The notes under the pieces: generated by a model
Database searches by the model: none
Told to the model about the DNA's origin: nothing
The model's input: only the letters and a program-made list of their open reading frames with translations
In this document: positions 43,159 to 52,379 of the stretch, piece by piece
How positions within the stretch are numbered: position 1 is the stretch's first letter
Layout of the letters: every line of letters begins with the position of its first letter
NCBI GenBank assembly: GCA_964631725.1
Contig: CAZVYX010000021.1
Location: 26,682-90,681, forward strand
Length of the DNA stretch: 64,000 bases
Source: GCA-2731375 sp964631725
GTDB taxonomy: Bacteria; Pseudomonadota; Alphaproteobacteria; GCA-2731375
Direction of reading: 5' to 3'
Made by a program: the position numbers and the translations under genes

Positions 43159-44376
43159 ATGGTCCCTAGTCGAGGCTTTTGGCCGCTTGCCGTCGCGGTC
43201 GTTGCGATGCTGGTGCAACAGGCCTTCGCCTCCATGAGCGCCCTGGTGCTGCCCATGGTGGCGCCGAAGATGAGCGCCGAGACCGGCCTGGAGGTCTCGC
43301 TGATCGGCGCCTATTCCGGCATGCTGTATGGCGTATCGTTTTTCGCTTCGCTGGGCTGCGGTGGCTATATCCAGCGTTACGGCCCCCTCAGGATCAGTCA
43401 GGTCTCCATGCTGTTCATGGCCATGGGCTTGCTGCTCTCGGCACCGGGCTCGGTTTGGCTGATCGCCGCTGGCGCGCTTTGCCTGGGCACCGGCAGTGCC
43501 CTGGCGACACCCTGCTCCACGGTCATTCTGGCTAAATTGTCGCCACCGAATGTTGCGCCGTTGATCTTTTCCCTGAAGCAAAGCGGCGTACCGGTTGGCG
43601 GCATGATGGCGGGGCTGTTGATCCCCTTTCTTGCCCTGACTTATGGCTGGCGCGGCGCCTTCGTTGGCGCGGGCATTTTGTGCCTTGCCTTCGCCGTTCT
43701 GCTGCAACCGTTGCGAAGGCATTACGATGCCGACCGCGGCGGCGGCTATCATATCAGTTTGCGGAGCGTCCACGGGATGCTGCGCCGGGTTCTCACCAAC
43801 GCCACCTATCGGGAAATAGCCATCACCTTGTGGTTCTATGTCGGCGTGCAGTCCCTGTTCGGCGCCTTTTTCGTCACCTATCTGGTGCAGGGCCTTGACT
43901 ATGAGTTGGCCGAAGCCGGCTTCGTTTTCGCGGTGGCGCAAGCGATATCCATCTTTGCCCGGGTGTTTTGGGGCTGGATTTCATCGCACCTGATCAAGCC
44001 GCGCACCATGCTGGCGCTATTTGGCCTGATGATTGCCGCCTCGTCCGCCGCCACGGCCCATTTCACCAAGGACTGGTCGGTGCTGGAAATCACCCTGGTC
44101 GCCATCGTCTATTCCGCCTCCGCCATCAGTTTCCATGGCGTCTTGATCGCCGAGGTCGCCCGCCTGGCGCCAAAGGGCGAACTGGCGCCCGTCACGGGTG
44201 GCATCCTGTCCTTCGCCATGCTGGGCATGATGAGTTATCCGGCCATATTCGGCCTGACCCTGCAAATGTCCGGAGGTTATAAACTGGGCTTCCTGCTGGC
44301 CGCGGTGCCTGCCCTATTGGTCGGCTTGCGGCTGTTCCGCCGGCCGCCCGGCGATCGGTCCGGCGCTACGGTTTAG
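43159..44376 (+). CDS. MFS transporter
   Basis: A 405-residue major facilitator with about 12 membrane helices (VAVVAMLVQQAFASMSALVLP first; SQVSMLFMAMGLLLSAPG). LKQSGVPVGGMMAGL is typical of the cyanate/organic-acid uptake branch. ATG at 43159 preferred over TTG at 43156. It lies 12 bp after the ThDP enzyme, so it may import its substrate. The last 11 bp overlap the end of the convergent M81 peptidase gene. Confidence 0.87.
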   Translation: MVPSRGFWPLAVAVVAMLVQQAFASMSALVLPMVAPKMSAETGLEVSLIGAYSGMLYGVSFFASLGCGGYIQRYGPLRISQVSMLFMAMGLLLSAPGSVWLIAAGALCLGTGSALATPCSTVILAKLSPPNVAPLIFSLKQSGVPVGGMMAGLLIPFLALTYGWRGAFVGAGILCLAFAVLLQPLRRHYDADRGGGYHISLRSVHGMLRRVLTNATYREIAITLWFYVGVQSLFGAFFVTYLVQGLDYELAEAGFVFAVAQAISIFARVFWGWISSHLIKPRTMLALFGLMIAASSAATAHFTKDWSVLEITLVAIVYSASAISFHGVLIAEVARLAPKGELAPVTGGILSFAMLGMMSYPAIFGLTLQMSGGYKLGFLLAAVPALLVGLRLFRRPPGDRSGATV

Positions 44377-45913
44377 CCGGTGCCCAGGTGGTATCGGGAT
44401 CCATGGGATAGACCGGGCGGGGCAGGTTCTGCCAATTGAAACGGCTCAAGACCGGCGATGTCAGGCCGGCGGTGTCCACTTCAAAGACCTGTTCGGACGG
44501 GAACCAGGGCAGGAAACCGGCCCTGAAATGCCCCCGCGATTTGACACAGACCGTCCGCGCATCGGCGATATCCAGGCCGAGCATTTCGAAAAACATCGGG
44601 TCCGCCGCCTGATGGCGGGCGCTGATCACGACCACCAGGATGCCGCCGCTGCCGCCGATTTCAAGCACCGCGCAGGGGCCCAGTTTTAGCTGGCGGTTCT
44701 TGTAAATGCCCAGACGACCGACAAAGCCGCCGTCGCTCAACTTCAACACCCTGGCCCTGGTTTCGAAGCGTTTGGAGAATTCGGTCTCGTTGGCGCGGTT
44801 GAAGACGGCGTCGAATTCTGCGCCCTCGCCCAAACTATGTGCTTCGGCCGCCAAGTCCTTGTCAAAGAAGGCGCCGTAATAGACGCCGCGGGCGCCCCCC
44901 GCGACCAGCGCCGCCAACAGCCAGGTGGTCCGGCCTTCGCCGCCGCCGCCCGGATTGTCACCGGCATCGGAAAAAATCACCGAGGCGCGGTCCGGATTTT
45001 GCGCAACGACGTTGGCCAGATTGACGCCATCTTCGATCGACATCATGTCGCGGGTGAAGGCGGCCCGGTTGTCCCAGGCGCGGCTGGCGATTTCGGTCGC
45101 CAGGCCGGCGGCCTTGTCCTCATCACTGCGCGCCGTGACAACGACGCTGAGGCCGTTTTTTGGCGAGTCCGAAAAAGCGAAATTGCCAAAGACCGAAACA
45201 TTGACGATCTCGCCGGCTTCCTCGCGGGCCCGGCGCTGGCCATGGTCGATCAGATCGCCATAGGGGCCCGCCGCCGTCAGCAGCGTGGTCGAGGGCGGCA
45301 CCAGGGGCAAACGCACCAGTACCTGCCGGGGCCGCATGCCGGCAAAGATCTGCCGCATCAGCACGGCGGCCTCTTCCCCGCGTTGGACCTGATCCACATG
45401 GGGGTTCGTCTGATAGCCGATGATGGCATCGGTCGCATCGGCCATGACTTCGGAGATATTGGCGTGCAGATCCAATGTTGAGATCACCGCCACATCCGGT
45501 CCCACGGCAGCGCGGACCGCCGCCATCAGGGTGCCGTCCGGGTCGCCGTCGTCGGTTGCCACCATGGCGCCATGGTTGGCGATATAGACGCCATCCAGTG
45601 TTCCGGCCTGCTTCAGGCCGGCCACGATGCGAGCAACACATTGGCGGAAGAAATCGCCCTCGACCGGCCCCCAGGGCGGGCAGCCGGTCAGCAACAGGGG
45701 CACCGGCGTCCAGGGCCCGGTGGCGTCCATGGTTTGGACGAATGCGGCCATTTCACGCGGCAGGGGCGAGACCGGCTTGCGTGCTTCCGTGACGATATCC
45801 GGGCCCTCCATATAGAAGGCCTCGCGAAAATTCGCTTCCTCGGCAACCGGAGAGAAGGCGTTGCTTTCCAGGATCACGCCGCACAGGGCGACGCGTTTGG
45901 TTTCCTCCGGCAT
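44366..45913 (-). CDS. M81 family metallopeptidase (MlrC-like)
   Basis: A 515-residue protein of the M81 family, named after MlrC of microcystin degradation. Visible family segments include LCGVILESNAFSP, YIANHGAMVATDDGDPDG, ISTLDLHANIS, YQTNPHVD (possible metal ligands), FSDAGDNPGGGGEG and MLGLDIADARTVCVKSRGHFRAGF. Members hydrolyse small linear peptides. It starts one base after the stop of the gamma-glutamyltransferase gene and is surely in the same operon. Whether it handles cyclic-peptide breakdown products cannot be told from this. Confidence 0.9.
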   Translation of the reverse strand: MPEETKRVALCGVILESNAFSPVAEEANFREAFYMEGPDIVTEARKPVSPLPREMAAFVQTMDATGPWTPVPLLLTGCPPWGPVEGDFFRQCVARIVAGLKQAGTLDGVYIANHGAMVATDDGDPDGTLMAAVRAAVGPDVAVISTLDLHANISEVMADATDAIIGYQTNPHVDQVQRGEEAAVLMRQIFAGMRPRQVLVRLPLVPPSTTLLTAAGPYGDLIDHGQRRAREEAGEIVNVSVFGNFAFSDSPKNGLSVVVTARSDEDKAAGLATEIASRAWDNRAAFTRDMMSIEDGVNLANVVAQNPDRASVIFSDAGDNPGGGGEGRTTWLLAALVAGGARGVYYGAFFDKDLAAEAHSLGEGAEFDAVFNRANETEFSKRFETRARVLKLSDGGFVGRLGIYKNRQLKLGPCAVLEIGGSGGILVVVISARHQAADPMFFEMLGLDIADARTVCVKSRGHFRAGFLPWFPSEQVFEVDTAGLTSPVLSRFNWQNLPRPVYPMDPDTTWAPAKP

Positions 45914-47500
45914 CTAGTATCCCAGCGCGCAGCCGTCCTTGCGCGGGTCGGAACCGCCGGCCAGGGTGCCGTTCTGCCAATCCACGGCAATGATCTGTCC
46001 GCCGCCCCAGGGCATATCGGGCCGGCCGACCTCATGGCCCAGGGCGGCCAGGCCCGCCATGGTGTCTTCGCTCAGGCCGCGCTCCACATCCAGGCGGCCG
46101 GAGACGTGAAAGACCCGGGGGCTGTCCATGGCTTCCTGGGGGTCCATGCCGTAGTCGATCATGTTGGTCAGGACATGGACATGGCCGACGGGCTGATAAC
46201 CGCCGCCCATGACGCCATAGCAATAGGCAACCTTGCCGTCCTTGGTGCACATGCCGGGAATAATGGTGTGCAGCGGCCGCTTGCGTGGGGCCACGTTGTT
46301 CGGGTGGCCCGGATCGACCACGAAACCGGCGGCGCGGTTCTGCAGCATCACGCCCGAGCGCGGCGAGGCCAACCCGGTTCCGAACGGCATATAGAGCGAA
46401 TTGATGAAGGAACAGGCGTTGCGGTCCTTGTCCACCACGGACAGATAGATCGTATCGCGATAGACCGGTCCGGTCGCCTCCGGCGCGTCGATAGCACTGT
46501 CAGGGCTGATCTGGGACCGCATTTCCGCCGCGAACTCCGCCGACAGCATATGTTCCACGGGCACATCCGCCTGGCGCTGATCGGCGACGTAGCGGTCGCG
46601 GGCGGCGTACGCCATGCGCGAGGCCTCGGTCTCCAGATGCAGGCGGGCGACACTGTTGGGCGCCATCTTGGTGAAATCGTAGTCGCCCAGGATGTTCAGC
46701 ATCATCAGGGCGGTTATGCCCTGGCCGTTGGGCGGGATCTGCCACATGGTATGGCCCCGGTAGTCGGTCGAGATCGGTGTTACGTATTCGCCGGCCATTT
46801 CGGCGAAATCGTCCAGGGCGTGGCAGCCGCCCAGGCTGCTGAGATATTCCACGATATCCTCGGCCACCCAGCCCTTGTAGAAGCCGTCCCGGCCTTCCCT
46901 GGCGACGGTGCGCAGGGTTTCCGCCAGTTCCGGCAGGCGCCAGATTTCGCCGGCCTTGGGGGGCCGGCCATTGTTGAGGTATTTCGCCGCCGCCGAGGCG
47001 TCCGCCGACAACTTGGCCACGTTGCGATCCCAATCGACGCCGACCCGCGGGGTAACGGCATAGCCGTCCTCGGCATAGGTGATGGCCGGCTGCAAGGCCT
47101 GGTCCAAATCAATCGTGCCATGGTCGCGCAACAGCATGTGCCAGCCGTCAATGGCGCCGGGCACGGACACCGCATGGGGCGATTGGACGCCGATGCTGTT
47201 CATGCCCTGGTCCAGTAGATGTTCGGCGGTCAGGCCCTTCGGCGCCCAGCCGGACGCATTCAGGCCGATAACCTCCGGTCCGCCGCCCGGGGCCAGCAGG
47301 GCGAAGCAGTCGCCGCCGATACCGGTGGACATGGGTTCCACCACGCATTGCACGGCACAGGCGGTAACGGCGGCGTCGACCGCGTTGCCGCCCCGGCGCA
47401 GCACATCCAAGGCGGCCAGGGTGCTCAAGGGGTGGGAGGTTGCCGCCATGCCATTGCTGGAATGAACCGTTGAACGGCCGGGAAGTTGCAAATCGCGCAT
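45914..47500 (-). CDS. gamma-glutamyltransferase family protein
   Basis: A 528-residue Ntn-hydrolase. Self-cleavage should occur before Thr350 (RDTIYLSVVDKDRNA). In classic GGT the new N-terminus reads Thr-Thr-His; here it is Thr-Ile-Tyr, and CSFINSLY follows, as in the YwrD/HpxW (oxamate amidohydrolase) branch. The catalytic Thr is kept, so an amidohydrolase rather than glutathione-specific activity is likely. There is no signal peptide, so it would be cytoplasmic, unlike typical secreted GGT. It precedes the M81 peptidase with no gap. Confidence 0.9.
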   Translation of the reverse strand: MRDLQLPGRSTVHSSNGMAATSHPLSTLAALDVLRRGGNAVDAAVTACAVQCVVEPMSTGIGGDCFALLAPGGGPEVIGLNASGWAPKGLTAEHLLDQGMNSIGVQSPHAVSVPGAIDGWHMLLRDHGTIDLDQALQPAITYAEDGYAVTPRVGVDWDRNVAKLSADASAAAKYLNNGRPPKAGEIWRLPELAETLRTVAREGRDGFYKGWVAEDIVEYLSSLGGCHALDDFAEMAGEYVTPISTDYRGHTMWQIPPNGQGITALMMLNILGDYDFTKMAPNSVARLHLETEASRMAYAARDRYVADQRQADVPVEHMLSAEFAAEMRSQISPDSAIDAPEATGPVYRDTIYLSVVDKDRNACSFINSLYMPFGTGLASPRSGVMLQNRAAGFVVDPGHPNNVAPRKRPLHTIIPGMCTKDGKVAYCYGVMGGGYQPVGHVHVLTNMIDYGMDPQEAMDSPRVFHVSGRLDVERGLSEDTMAGLAALGHEVGRPDMPWGGGQIIAVDWQNGTLAGGSDPRKDGCALGY

Positions 47501-47622
47501 TACGAAAGCCTCGTCTTATGGTGATGGTTTCGGGGTCCGATTGGCGAAAATCAGAACTGGCCGGAAGCAGCTAAATGCCAATTTCGGCCCGAAATGTCCA
47601 GCCAATGTCCAGACCGGACAAC

Positions 47623-48615
47623 TCAGCCAAGCTTTGCCAGCATCAGGTCCTGCAGATCAGCCTCCGGCCGGGCGCCCATGTGGGAAATGACCTCCGCCGC
47701 GCCAATTCCGGCCATGCGGCCGCAATCGCGCAGGCCGCGCCGTTGCGCCAACCCAGTCAGGAAGCCAGCGGCGTAAATATCGCCGGCGCCGGTGGTATCG
47801 ATCACATGTTCCACGGGCTCGGCATCGATAACGTGGACTTCATCTCCGGCCACGATCACCGCGCCCTTTTCCGAACGGGTCAGCGCGGCAACCTCGCAAT
47901 GCCCGCGCACCGCCTGCATCGCCGCGTCGAAGCTGTCGACTTCGTAGAGCGAGATGATTTCCTGCTCGTTGGCGAACAGGATATCCACGTGATGCTCTAC
48001 CAGATCGAGAAACTCTTCCCGGTGACGGTCGACGCAGAAGCTGTCGGACAGGCTCAGCGCGACCTTGCGGTCCGCCGCCCGGGCCGCGCCCATGGCCTTG
48101 AGGAAGGCTTCCTTGGCGCCGGGCGGATCCCACAAATATCCCTCCAGATAGGTGATGGCCGAGGCGGCGACCAATTCCTCATCCACGTCCTCGGGCCCCA
48201 GTTCGACGCAGGCGCCGAGGAAGGTATTCATGGTCCGCATGGCGTCCGGTGTCACCATGATCAGACAGCGTGCCGTGGGCGCCCCGCCGGTGGCCGGCTG
48301 GGAATGAAAATCAACCCCGACGGCGCGAATATCATGGGCGAAAATTCGGCCCAATTGATCATCCCGCACCTTGCCGATGAAACAGGCGGCGCCGCCCAGT
48401 GCGGCCACGCCGGCGACGGTGTTGGCGGCGGAACCGCCGGAACTTTCGGTGCCCGCGCCCATGGCGCCATAAAGCTGTTCGGCCCGGTCCGCGTCGATCA
48501 ACATCATCGCCCCCTTGGCCAGTTCGTGCTGCTCCAGGAAACTGTCTTCCGCCGGTGCCAGCACGTCGACAATCGCATTGCCGATACCAAGTACGTCATA
48601 ACGGATTTCGACCAT
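47623..48615 (-). CDS. PfkB family sugar/adenosine kinase
   Basis: A 330-residue ribokinase-fold kinase: SSGGSAANTVAGVAALGG (substrate lid region), FIGKVRDDQLG, and DTTGAGDIYAAGFLTGLAQ with the catalytic Asp in GAGD. The N-terminal LGIGNAIVDVLA and overall layout fit the alphaproteobacterial group annotated as adenosine or fructokinase-like. Divergent from the amidase gene across 106 bp; not in an operon with the GGT gene upstream (123 bp gap). Confidence 0.9.
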   Translation of the reverse strand: MVEIRYDVLGIGNAIVDVLAPAEDSFLEQHELAKGAMMLIDADRAEQLYGAMGAGTESSGGSAANTVAGVAALGGAACFIGKVRDDQLGRIFAHDIRAVGVDFHSQPATGGAPTARCLIMVTPDAMRTMNTFLGACVELGPEDVDEELVAASAITYLEGYLWDPPGAKEAFLKAMGAARAADRKVALSLSDSFCVDRHREEFLDLVEHHVDILFANEQEIISLYEVDSFDAAMQAVRGHCEVAALTRSEKGAVIVAGDEVHVIDAEPVEHVIDTTGAGDIYAAGFLTGLAQRRGLRDCGRMAGIGAAEVISHMGARPEADLQDLMLAKLG

Positions 48616-48721
48616 TGCGCGGTCCCACTATTGCGATGATAGAATGAGGCAGTATAGAAGGCACTTCGTGGGGCGCAAGGAAAGCCTGCGCCATCGGGCG
48701 GGATTAGTTCGGGGAGAAAAC

Positions 48722-50149
48722 ATGACTGAGTTGTGGCGCAAGACCGCGCGCGAAATGGTGTCCCTGCTGGCCAGGGGCGAGGTTCGGCCCAGCGAGGCGG
48801 TGGACGCCGCGGCTAAACGCATCGAAGCGACCAATGGCGCCGTCAATGCCATGGTCACCCTGTGCCTGGAACGGGCGCGGGACGCCGCCGCCCGGATTGA
48901 GGCCAAGGGCCATCCGGAGGAGCCGGGACCGGGCTATCTTTACGGCCTGCCGATCTCGATCAAGGATCTGCACCATGTGGAAGGCGTGCGCTGTACACAG
49001 GGTTCGCCAATTTACGCCGATCACATCTCCACCGAGTCGGATCTCGAGGTGCGGACGCTGGAGGCCAACGGCGCCATCGTCATTGGCAAGTCAAACACGC
49101 CGGAATTCGGCGCCGGCGCCAATACCTTCAACGAAGTCTTTGGTGCGACGCGCAATCCCTGGGACACCAGAATGAATTGCGGCGGTTCATCCGGCGGGGC
49201 GGCGGTCAATCTGGCCACGGGCCAGACCTGGCTGGCCACGGGCAGCGACCTGGGCGGCTCCCTGCGCATTCCAGGCGCCTTCAATTCCATCGTCGGGTTC
49301 CGTCCCAGCCCCGGCCGCTGCCCGCGGGGCACTTCCGCCTTTCTCGGCCAATTCGACGATATGAGCGTGGTTGGCCCCATGGCCCGCAATGTGGGCGATG
49401 TGGCGCTGATGCTGGATGCCATGGTGGGTCAGTACGCACGCGATCCGATTTCGTTGCCGATCCCAAACGAACCCTTTCAAACCGCGGCCCAGGCCGCCAA
49501 GCCGCCCGCGCGGATCGGCTGGAGCGCGACCCTGGGCATCGCGCCCGTGGAGCCGGAAGTGGCCGAAATTTGCGCCGCCGCCGCGCAATCCTTTACCGAC
49601 CTCGGCACATCGGTGGAGGGAGCCTGTCCCGATTTCACCGGCGCCCAGGAAATGTTTCAGACCTTGCGGGGTGTCACGTTCGTCGCCGGGCACCGCATTC
49701 ATATGCAGGAGAACCGCGATCAGCTGAAGCCGGAGGTGATCTGGAATTATGAGCACGGCGCCTCGCTTTCGGTCGAGGATGTCGCCGATGCAAAGCGGAC
49801 CAGAGGACGCCTGCAGACAAATATGTGCGACTTTTTCGAGACTTACGACCTGTTGGTGACCCCAACCGTGATGACGGCGCCGTTTCCGGTGGAAGTTCGC
49901 TATTTGGATGAGGTTGCCGGCGTAAAGTTCGACAATTATGTGGATTGGCTGATGCATACCTTTGTCATCACACCAACGGGTTGTCCGGCGGTCTCGGTCC
50001 CCTGCGGCTTCACCAAGGACGGCCTGCCGGTCGGTTTACAATTGGTGGCGCCGCCAAGGGGCGAGGCGGCATTGCTGTCGGCGGCCGCGGCGTTCGAGGC
50101 TAATCAGGACCTGCAATGGCAGACTCCAATTGATCCGCGTTCGAAATAA
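48722..50149 (+). CDS. amidase (amidase signature family)
   Basis: A 475-residue amidase signature enzyme. Catalytic triad: Lys81 (PISIKD), Ser156/157 in the GGSSGGAA motif and Ser180 (GSDLGGSLRIP). The ATG at 48722 follows GGGGAG by five bases; the 26 residues of open frame upstream are not homologous. It hydrolyses amides to acid and ammonia; the substrate is unknown, though aryl or aliphatic amides of degradation pathways are common. Monocistronic. Confidence 0.93.
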   Translation: MTELWRKTAREMVSLLARGEVRPSEAVDAAAKRIEATNGAVNAMVTLCLERARDAAARIEAKGHPEEPGPGYLYGLPISIKDLHHVEGVRCTQGSPIYADHISTESDLEVRTLEANGAIVIGKSNTPEFGAGANTFNEVFGATRNPWDTRMNCGGSSGGAAVNLATGQTWLATGSDLGGSLRIPGAFNSIVGFRPSPGRCPRGTSAFLGQFDDMSVVGPMARNVGDVALMLDAMVGQYARDPISLPIPNEPFQTAAQAAKPPARIGWSATLGIAPVEPEVAEICAAAAQSFTDLGTSVEGACPDFTGAQEMFQTLRGVTFVAGHRIHMQENRDQLKPEVIWNYEHGASLSVEDVADAKRTRGRLQTNMCDFFETYDLLVTPTVMTAPFPVEVRYLDEVAGVKFDNYVDWLMHTFVITPTGCPAVSVPCGFTKDGLPVGLQLVAPPRGEAALLSAAAAFEANQDLQWQTPIDPRSK

Positions 50150-50262
50150 TCGCGGTTTTTTAGGAAAATCCGGTCATACCCTTCTATTTTCGGTCGGAAT
50201 GCTTACATCTTTGGGCAATGAGAATTCCCGGCAACAACCAATACCAAGATTGAGGGCCATTC

Positions 50263-50979
50263 ATGCTAACACGCGCCGCCTCCCTGACCCTGGGGCAAAT
50301 CTCCGATCCGGCTTTTCGGGCCGTGATCATCAAAAGCGTCCTTTTCACCCTGGCCCTGTTCGCCGTACTGACGGTGGCGTTCTACGCCTTGGTTCCGGAG
50401 GTGACGGTTTTTGAATCTGACTGGCTGCAATGGTTGAACAGCATCCTGGAAGTCGGTAGCAGCCTTGCCTTTTTCGCGGCTCTGGTACTGACATTTTCGA
50501 CCATGGCGACATTGATCGGCGGGATTTTTCTCGACGACATTGCCATGGCGGTGGAAACCCGTCACTACGCGGCCGATCCGCCGGGCCGTTCGGCTGATTT
50601 TTCAAAGACTTTTGGCGTTTCCTTACGCTTCATCGGCATAACAATTGTGCTAAATGTGCTGGCCCTGCCGTTTTATTTGATCGCGTTGTTGTTTCCACCA
50701 CTTTTTGCCTGTATTTTCTACGGCTTAAACGGTTATCTTCTGTCGCGAGAGTATTTTGAGCTTGTAAGCCTTAGACACAAGGATGCAAAAGCGGCCCGTC
50801 AATTGCGCAAGGCCAATAGCCTTCGGGTTTTCTCGGCTGGCGTGGTCATCGCCTTTCTGATGACGATACCAATCGTTAATCTTTTTGTACCTATTTTGGC
50901 GACCGCGTTTATGCTGCATATCTTCAAGGCTTTACAAGGTGCGCATTCAGGCGCAGAGACAACTGAGATCGTTTCCTAG
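50263..50979 (+). CDS. EI24/CysZ-like integral membrane protein
   Basis: A 238-residue inner-membrane protein of the EI24 group, with about four to five helices: SVLFTLALFAVLTVAFYAL, FFAALVLTFSTMATLIGGIFLDDIA, ITIVLNVLALPFYLIALLFPPLFACIFYGLNGYLLSREYFEL (the EI24 signature region) and VVIAFLMTIPIVNLFVPIL. CysZ relatives take up sulfate; this branch is often of unknown function. Its base composition is slightly more AT-rich than in neighbours. A bactofilin gene follows at 73 bp. Confidence 0.82.
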   Translation: MLTRAASLTLGQISDPAFRAVIIKSVLFTLALFAVLTVAFYALVPEVTVFESDWLQWLNSILEVGSSLAFFAALVLTFSTMATLIGGIFLDDIAMAVETRHYAADPPGRSADFSKTFGVSLRFIGITIVLNVLALPFYLIALLFPPLFACIFYGLNGYLLSREYFELVSLRHKDAKAARQLRKANSLRVFSAGVVIAFLMTIPIVNLFVPILATAFMLHIFKALQGAHSGAETTEIVS

Positions 50980-51051
50980 TCGTGCCGCCGCAAGAATTCG
51001 GCGATTGGGATCTAGAATGTGATTTGATGCGTTAGGAATAGGAAGCAAACC

Positions 51052-51549
51052 ATGGCCAACGAAGAGCAAAACCCAACTGCGGGTTCGGCCTTCCGCCCCG
51101 AAATCACCCGCCGTCTGCCCGAATTGCCGGGTGGCCCCCTGCGCAGCGCCGTTTCATCTGGTCTGGGTGATGCTGGCAAGAAACTGATCGTCGGGCGGGA
51201 AATCGTTCTGAACGGACAGATCACCGCTTGCGATCAACTTGTGGTCGAGGGCCGGGTCGAGGCGGCCTTGGAGAATTCCCAATCCATCGAAATATCCGAG
51301 ACCGGATTTTTCAAGGGTTCGGCGGTTATCGAGGAGGCGGTCATCAGCGGCCAGTTCGAAGGCAGCCTGACCGTGCGCGGGGAGCTGACGGTCAAGGCCA
51401 GGGGCCGGATCGAGGGCGATGTCCGCTACGGCAAGCTGGCGGTTGAATCCGGTGGTCAAATCGTCGGCACGCTCGAGGCGCTGCCCGACAGCGGTGCCGG
51501 CCCCGTCAGTGCCGTGCCCGCCAGTACTGACAATGACATTGAAGAATAA
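51052..51549 (+). CDS. bactofilin (polymer-forming cytoskeletal protein)
   Basis: A 165-residue bactofilin: a proline-rich disordered N-terminus, then a right-handed beta-helix core of regular Gly/Val-spaced strands (LIVGREIVLNGQITACDQLVVEGRVEA, VIEEAVISGQFEGSLTVRGELTVKARGRIEGDVRYGKLAVESGGQIVGTLE). Bactofilins polymerise without nucleotide and guide local cell-wall growth. AGGAAG precedes the ATG. A lipoprotein gene follows 7 bp later, so the two are probably co-expressed and may meet at the envelope. Confidence 0.92.
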   Translation: MANEEQNPTAGSAFRPEITRRLPELPGGPLRSAVSSGLGDAGKKLIVGREIVLNGQITACDQLVVEGRVEAALENSQSIEISETGFFKGSAVIEEAVISGQFEGSLTVRGELTVKARGRIEGDVRYGKLAVESGGQIVGTLEALPDSGAGPVSAVPASTDNDIEE

Positions 51550-51556
51550 GACCAAC

Positions 51557-52147
51557 ATGACCCGTTTCGGCTGGTTGCTGGCGGGATTGTGGTTGGCGGC
51601 CTGCACCACCGATCAGGCGGCGCTGCCGGAAATACCGGCCGCGCCGGCGAAGGTTGCACGCGCCCATGCTCCGGACACCCGAGCAGTCGATGATACCGCC
51701 ATTCCCAGCCAGGCCGGGCAATCCATGCAAACGGCGACTGTGCAACCGGCCCCGCCGGCACCTCGGAAACAGAGCGGCGGCGATGAACAGGCATCCGGGC
51801 AACCGCCCGCAACAATGCCCGCCCCCCCGGCCAAGACGGCGCCGCGCCCCGCCCTGGATATCCGGACATTGGTCGGCATGGACCGGGTCGGTTTGAACGA
51901 TCTGCTGGGCCCGCCCGCATTGCGGCGCGGCGAGCCCGGCGTCGAGGTCTGGCAATACAGCGGCAAGGCCTGCGTGCTGCACGTCTTCCTTTACCGTGAC
52001 GGCGCCAATGGCCCCTTCCGGGTCGCGCATGTGGACACGGTCCACCGCCGGCAGCGCATTGCAATCAGGGACGCCCAAGCCGCGCCGTTTGCCAAGGGTT
52101 GCATCGAACCGCCGCACCGCGCCACCGCGCAAAACCAATCCAGCTAG
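51557..52147 (+). CDS. lipoprotein with BamE/SmpA-like C-terminal domain
   Basis: A 196-residue lipoprotein: signal peptide ending in the lipobox LAAC (Cys about residue 17), a long Ala/Pro/Thr-rich linker, and a C-terminal domain of about 70 residues (LVGMDRVGLNDLLGPPALRRGEPGVEVWQY) resembling the small BamE/SmpA fold. The start is uncertain (51557, or 51533 with a poor context). Its TAG stop codon is supplied by the first bases of the 97-bp repeat that follows. Close to the bactofilin gene upstream. Confidence 0.78.
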   Translation: MTRFGWLLAGLWLAACTTDQAALPEIPAAPAKVARAHAPDTRAVDDTAIPSQAGQSMQTATVQPAPPAPRKQSGGDEQASGQPPATMPAPPAKTAPRPALDIRTLVGMDRVGLNDLLGPPALRRGEPGVEVWQYSGKACVLHVFLYRDGANGPFRVAHVDTVHRRQRIAIRDAQAAPFAKGCIEPPHRATAQNQSS

Positions 52148-52240
52148 CGCATGTCGGGTTTAACCAAACCCGAGCCCATGCGCTAAAACTTTTAGGATAG
52201 AGCAGCTTATCCGCATTCAATTGAATGCGGGTTGCTCTAG
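52144..52240. repeat. 97-bp double-hairpin element, copy 2 (inverted relative to copy 1)
   Basis: CTAGCGCATG...CATGCGCTA (52144-52185, inner TCGGGTTT/AAACCCGA) followed by AGAGCA...TGCTCT (52199-52238) enclosing CCGCATTCAATTGAATGCGG. Same length and same two hairpins as 14180-14276 but in reverse order. The CTAG at its left end contains the stop codon of the lipoprotein gene. Confidence 0.85.
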
Positions 52241-52379
52241 CGCGAAGCCAAATCCCATCGGCCTGACCGGCGGTTGCCGGTATTTTCCGCTGTCACGCCT
52301 GCCGCCGCTTTTCAGCGCCCGTTCTTTCGGGCACACTTTGGGAAAGAGGACGGGCAAAAACAGCACGAGGAAATCCGCC

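Noticed and set aside
41821..43941. A 706-codon open frame on the minus strand over the ThDP enzyme and MFS genes
   Set aside because: It is antisense to two well-supported genes; its translation is rich in His, Gln, Gly and Arg with no recognisable domain. GC-rich codon use leaves stop-free antisense frames.
44366..45913. Microcystin degradation locus
   Set aside because: Only an M81 homologue is present; mlrA, mlrB and mlrD are not seen, and the family is broad.
45572..47218. A 548-codon plus-strand open frame over the GGT/M81 operon
   Set aside because: Antisense to recognisable Ntn-hydrolase and M81 genes; no domain, no ribosome-binding site.
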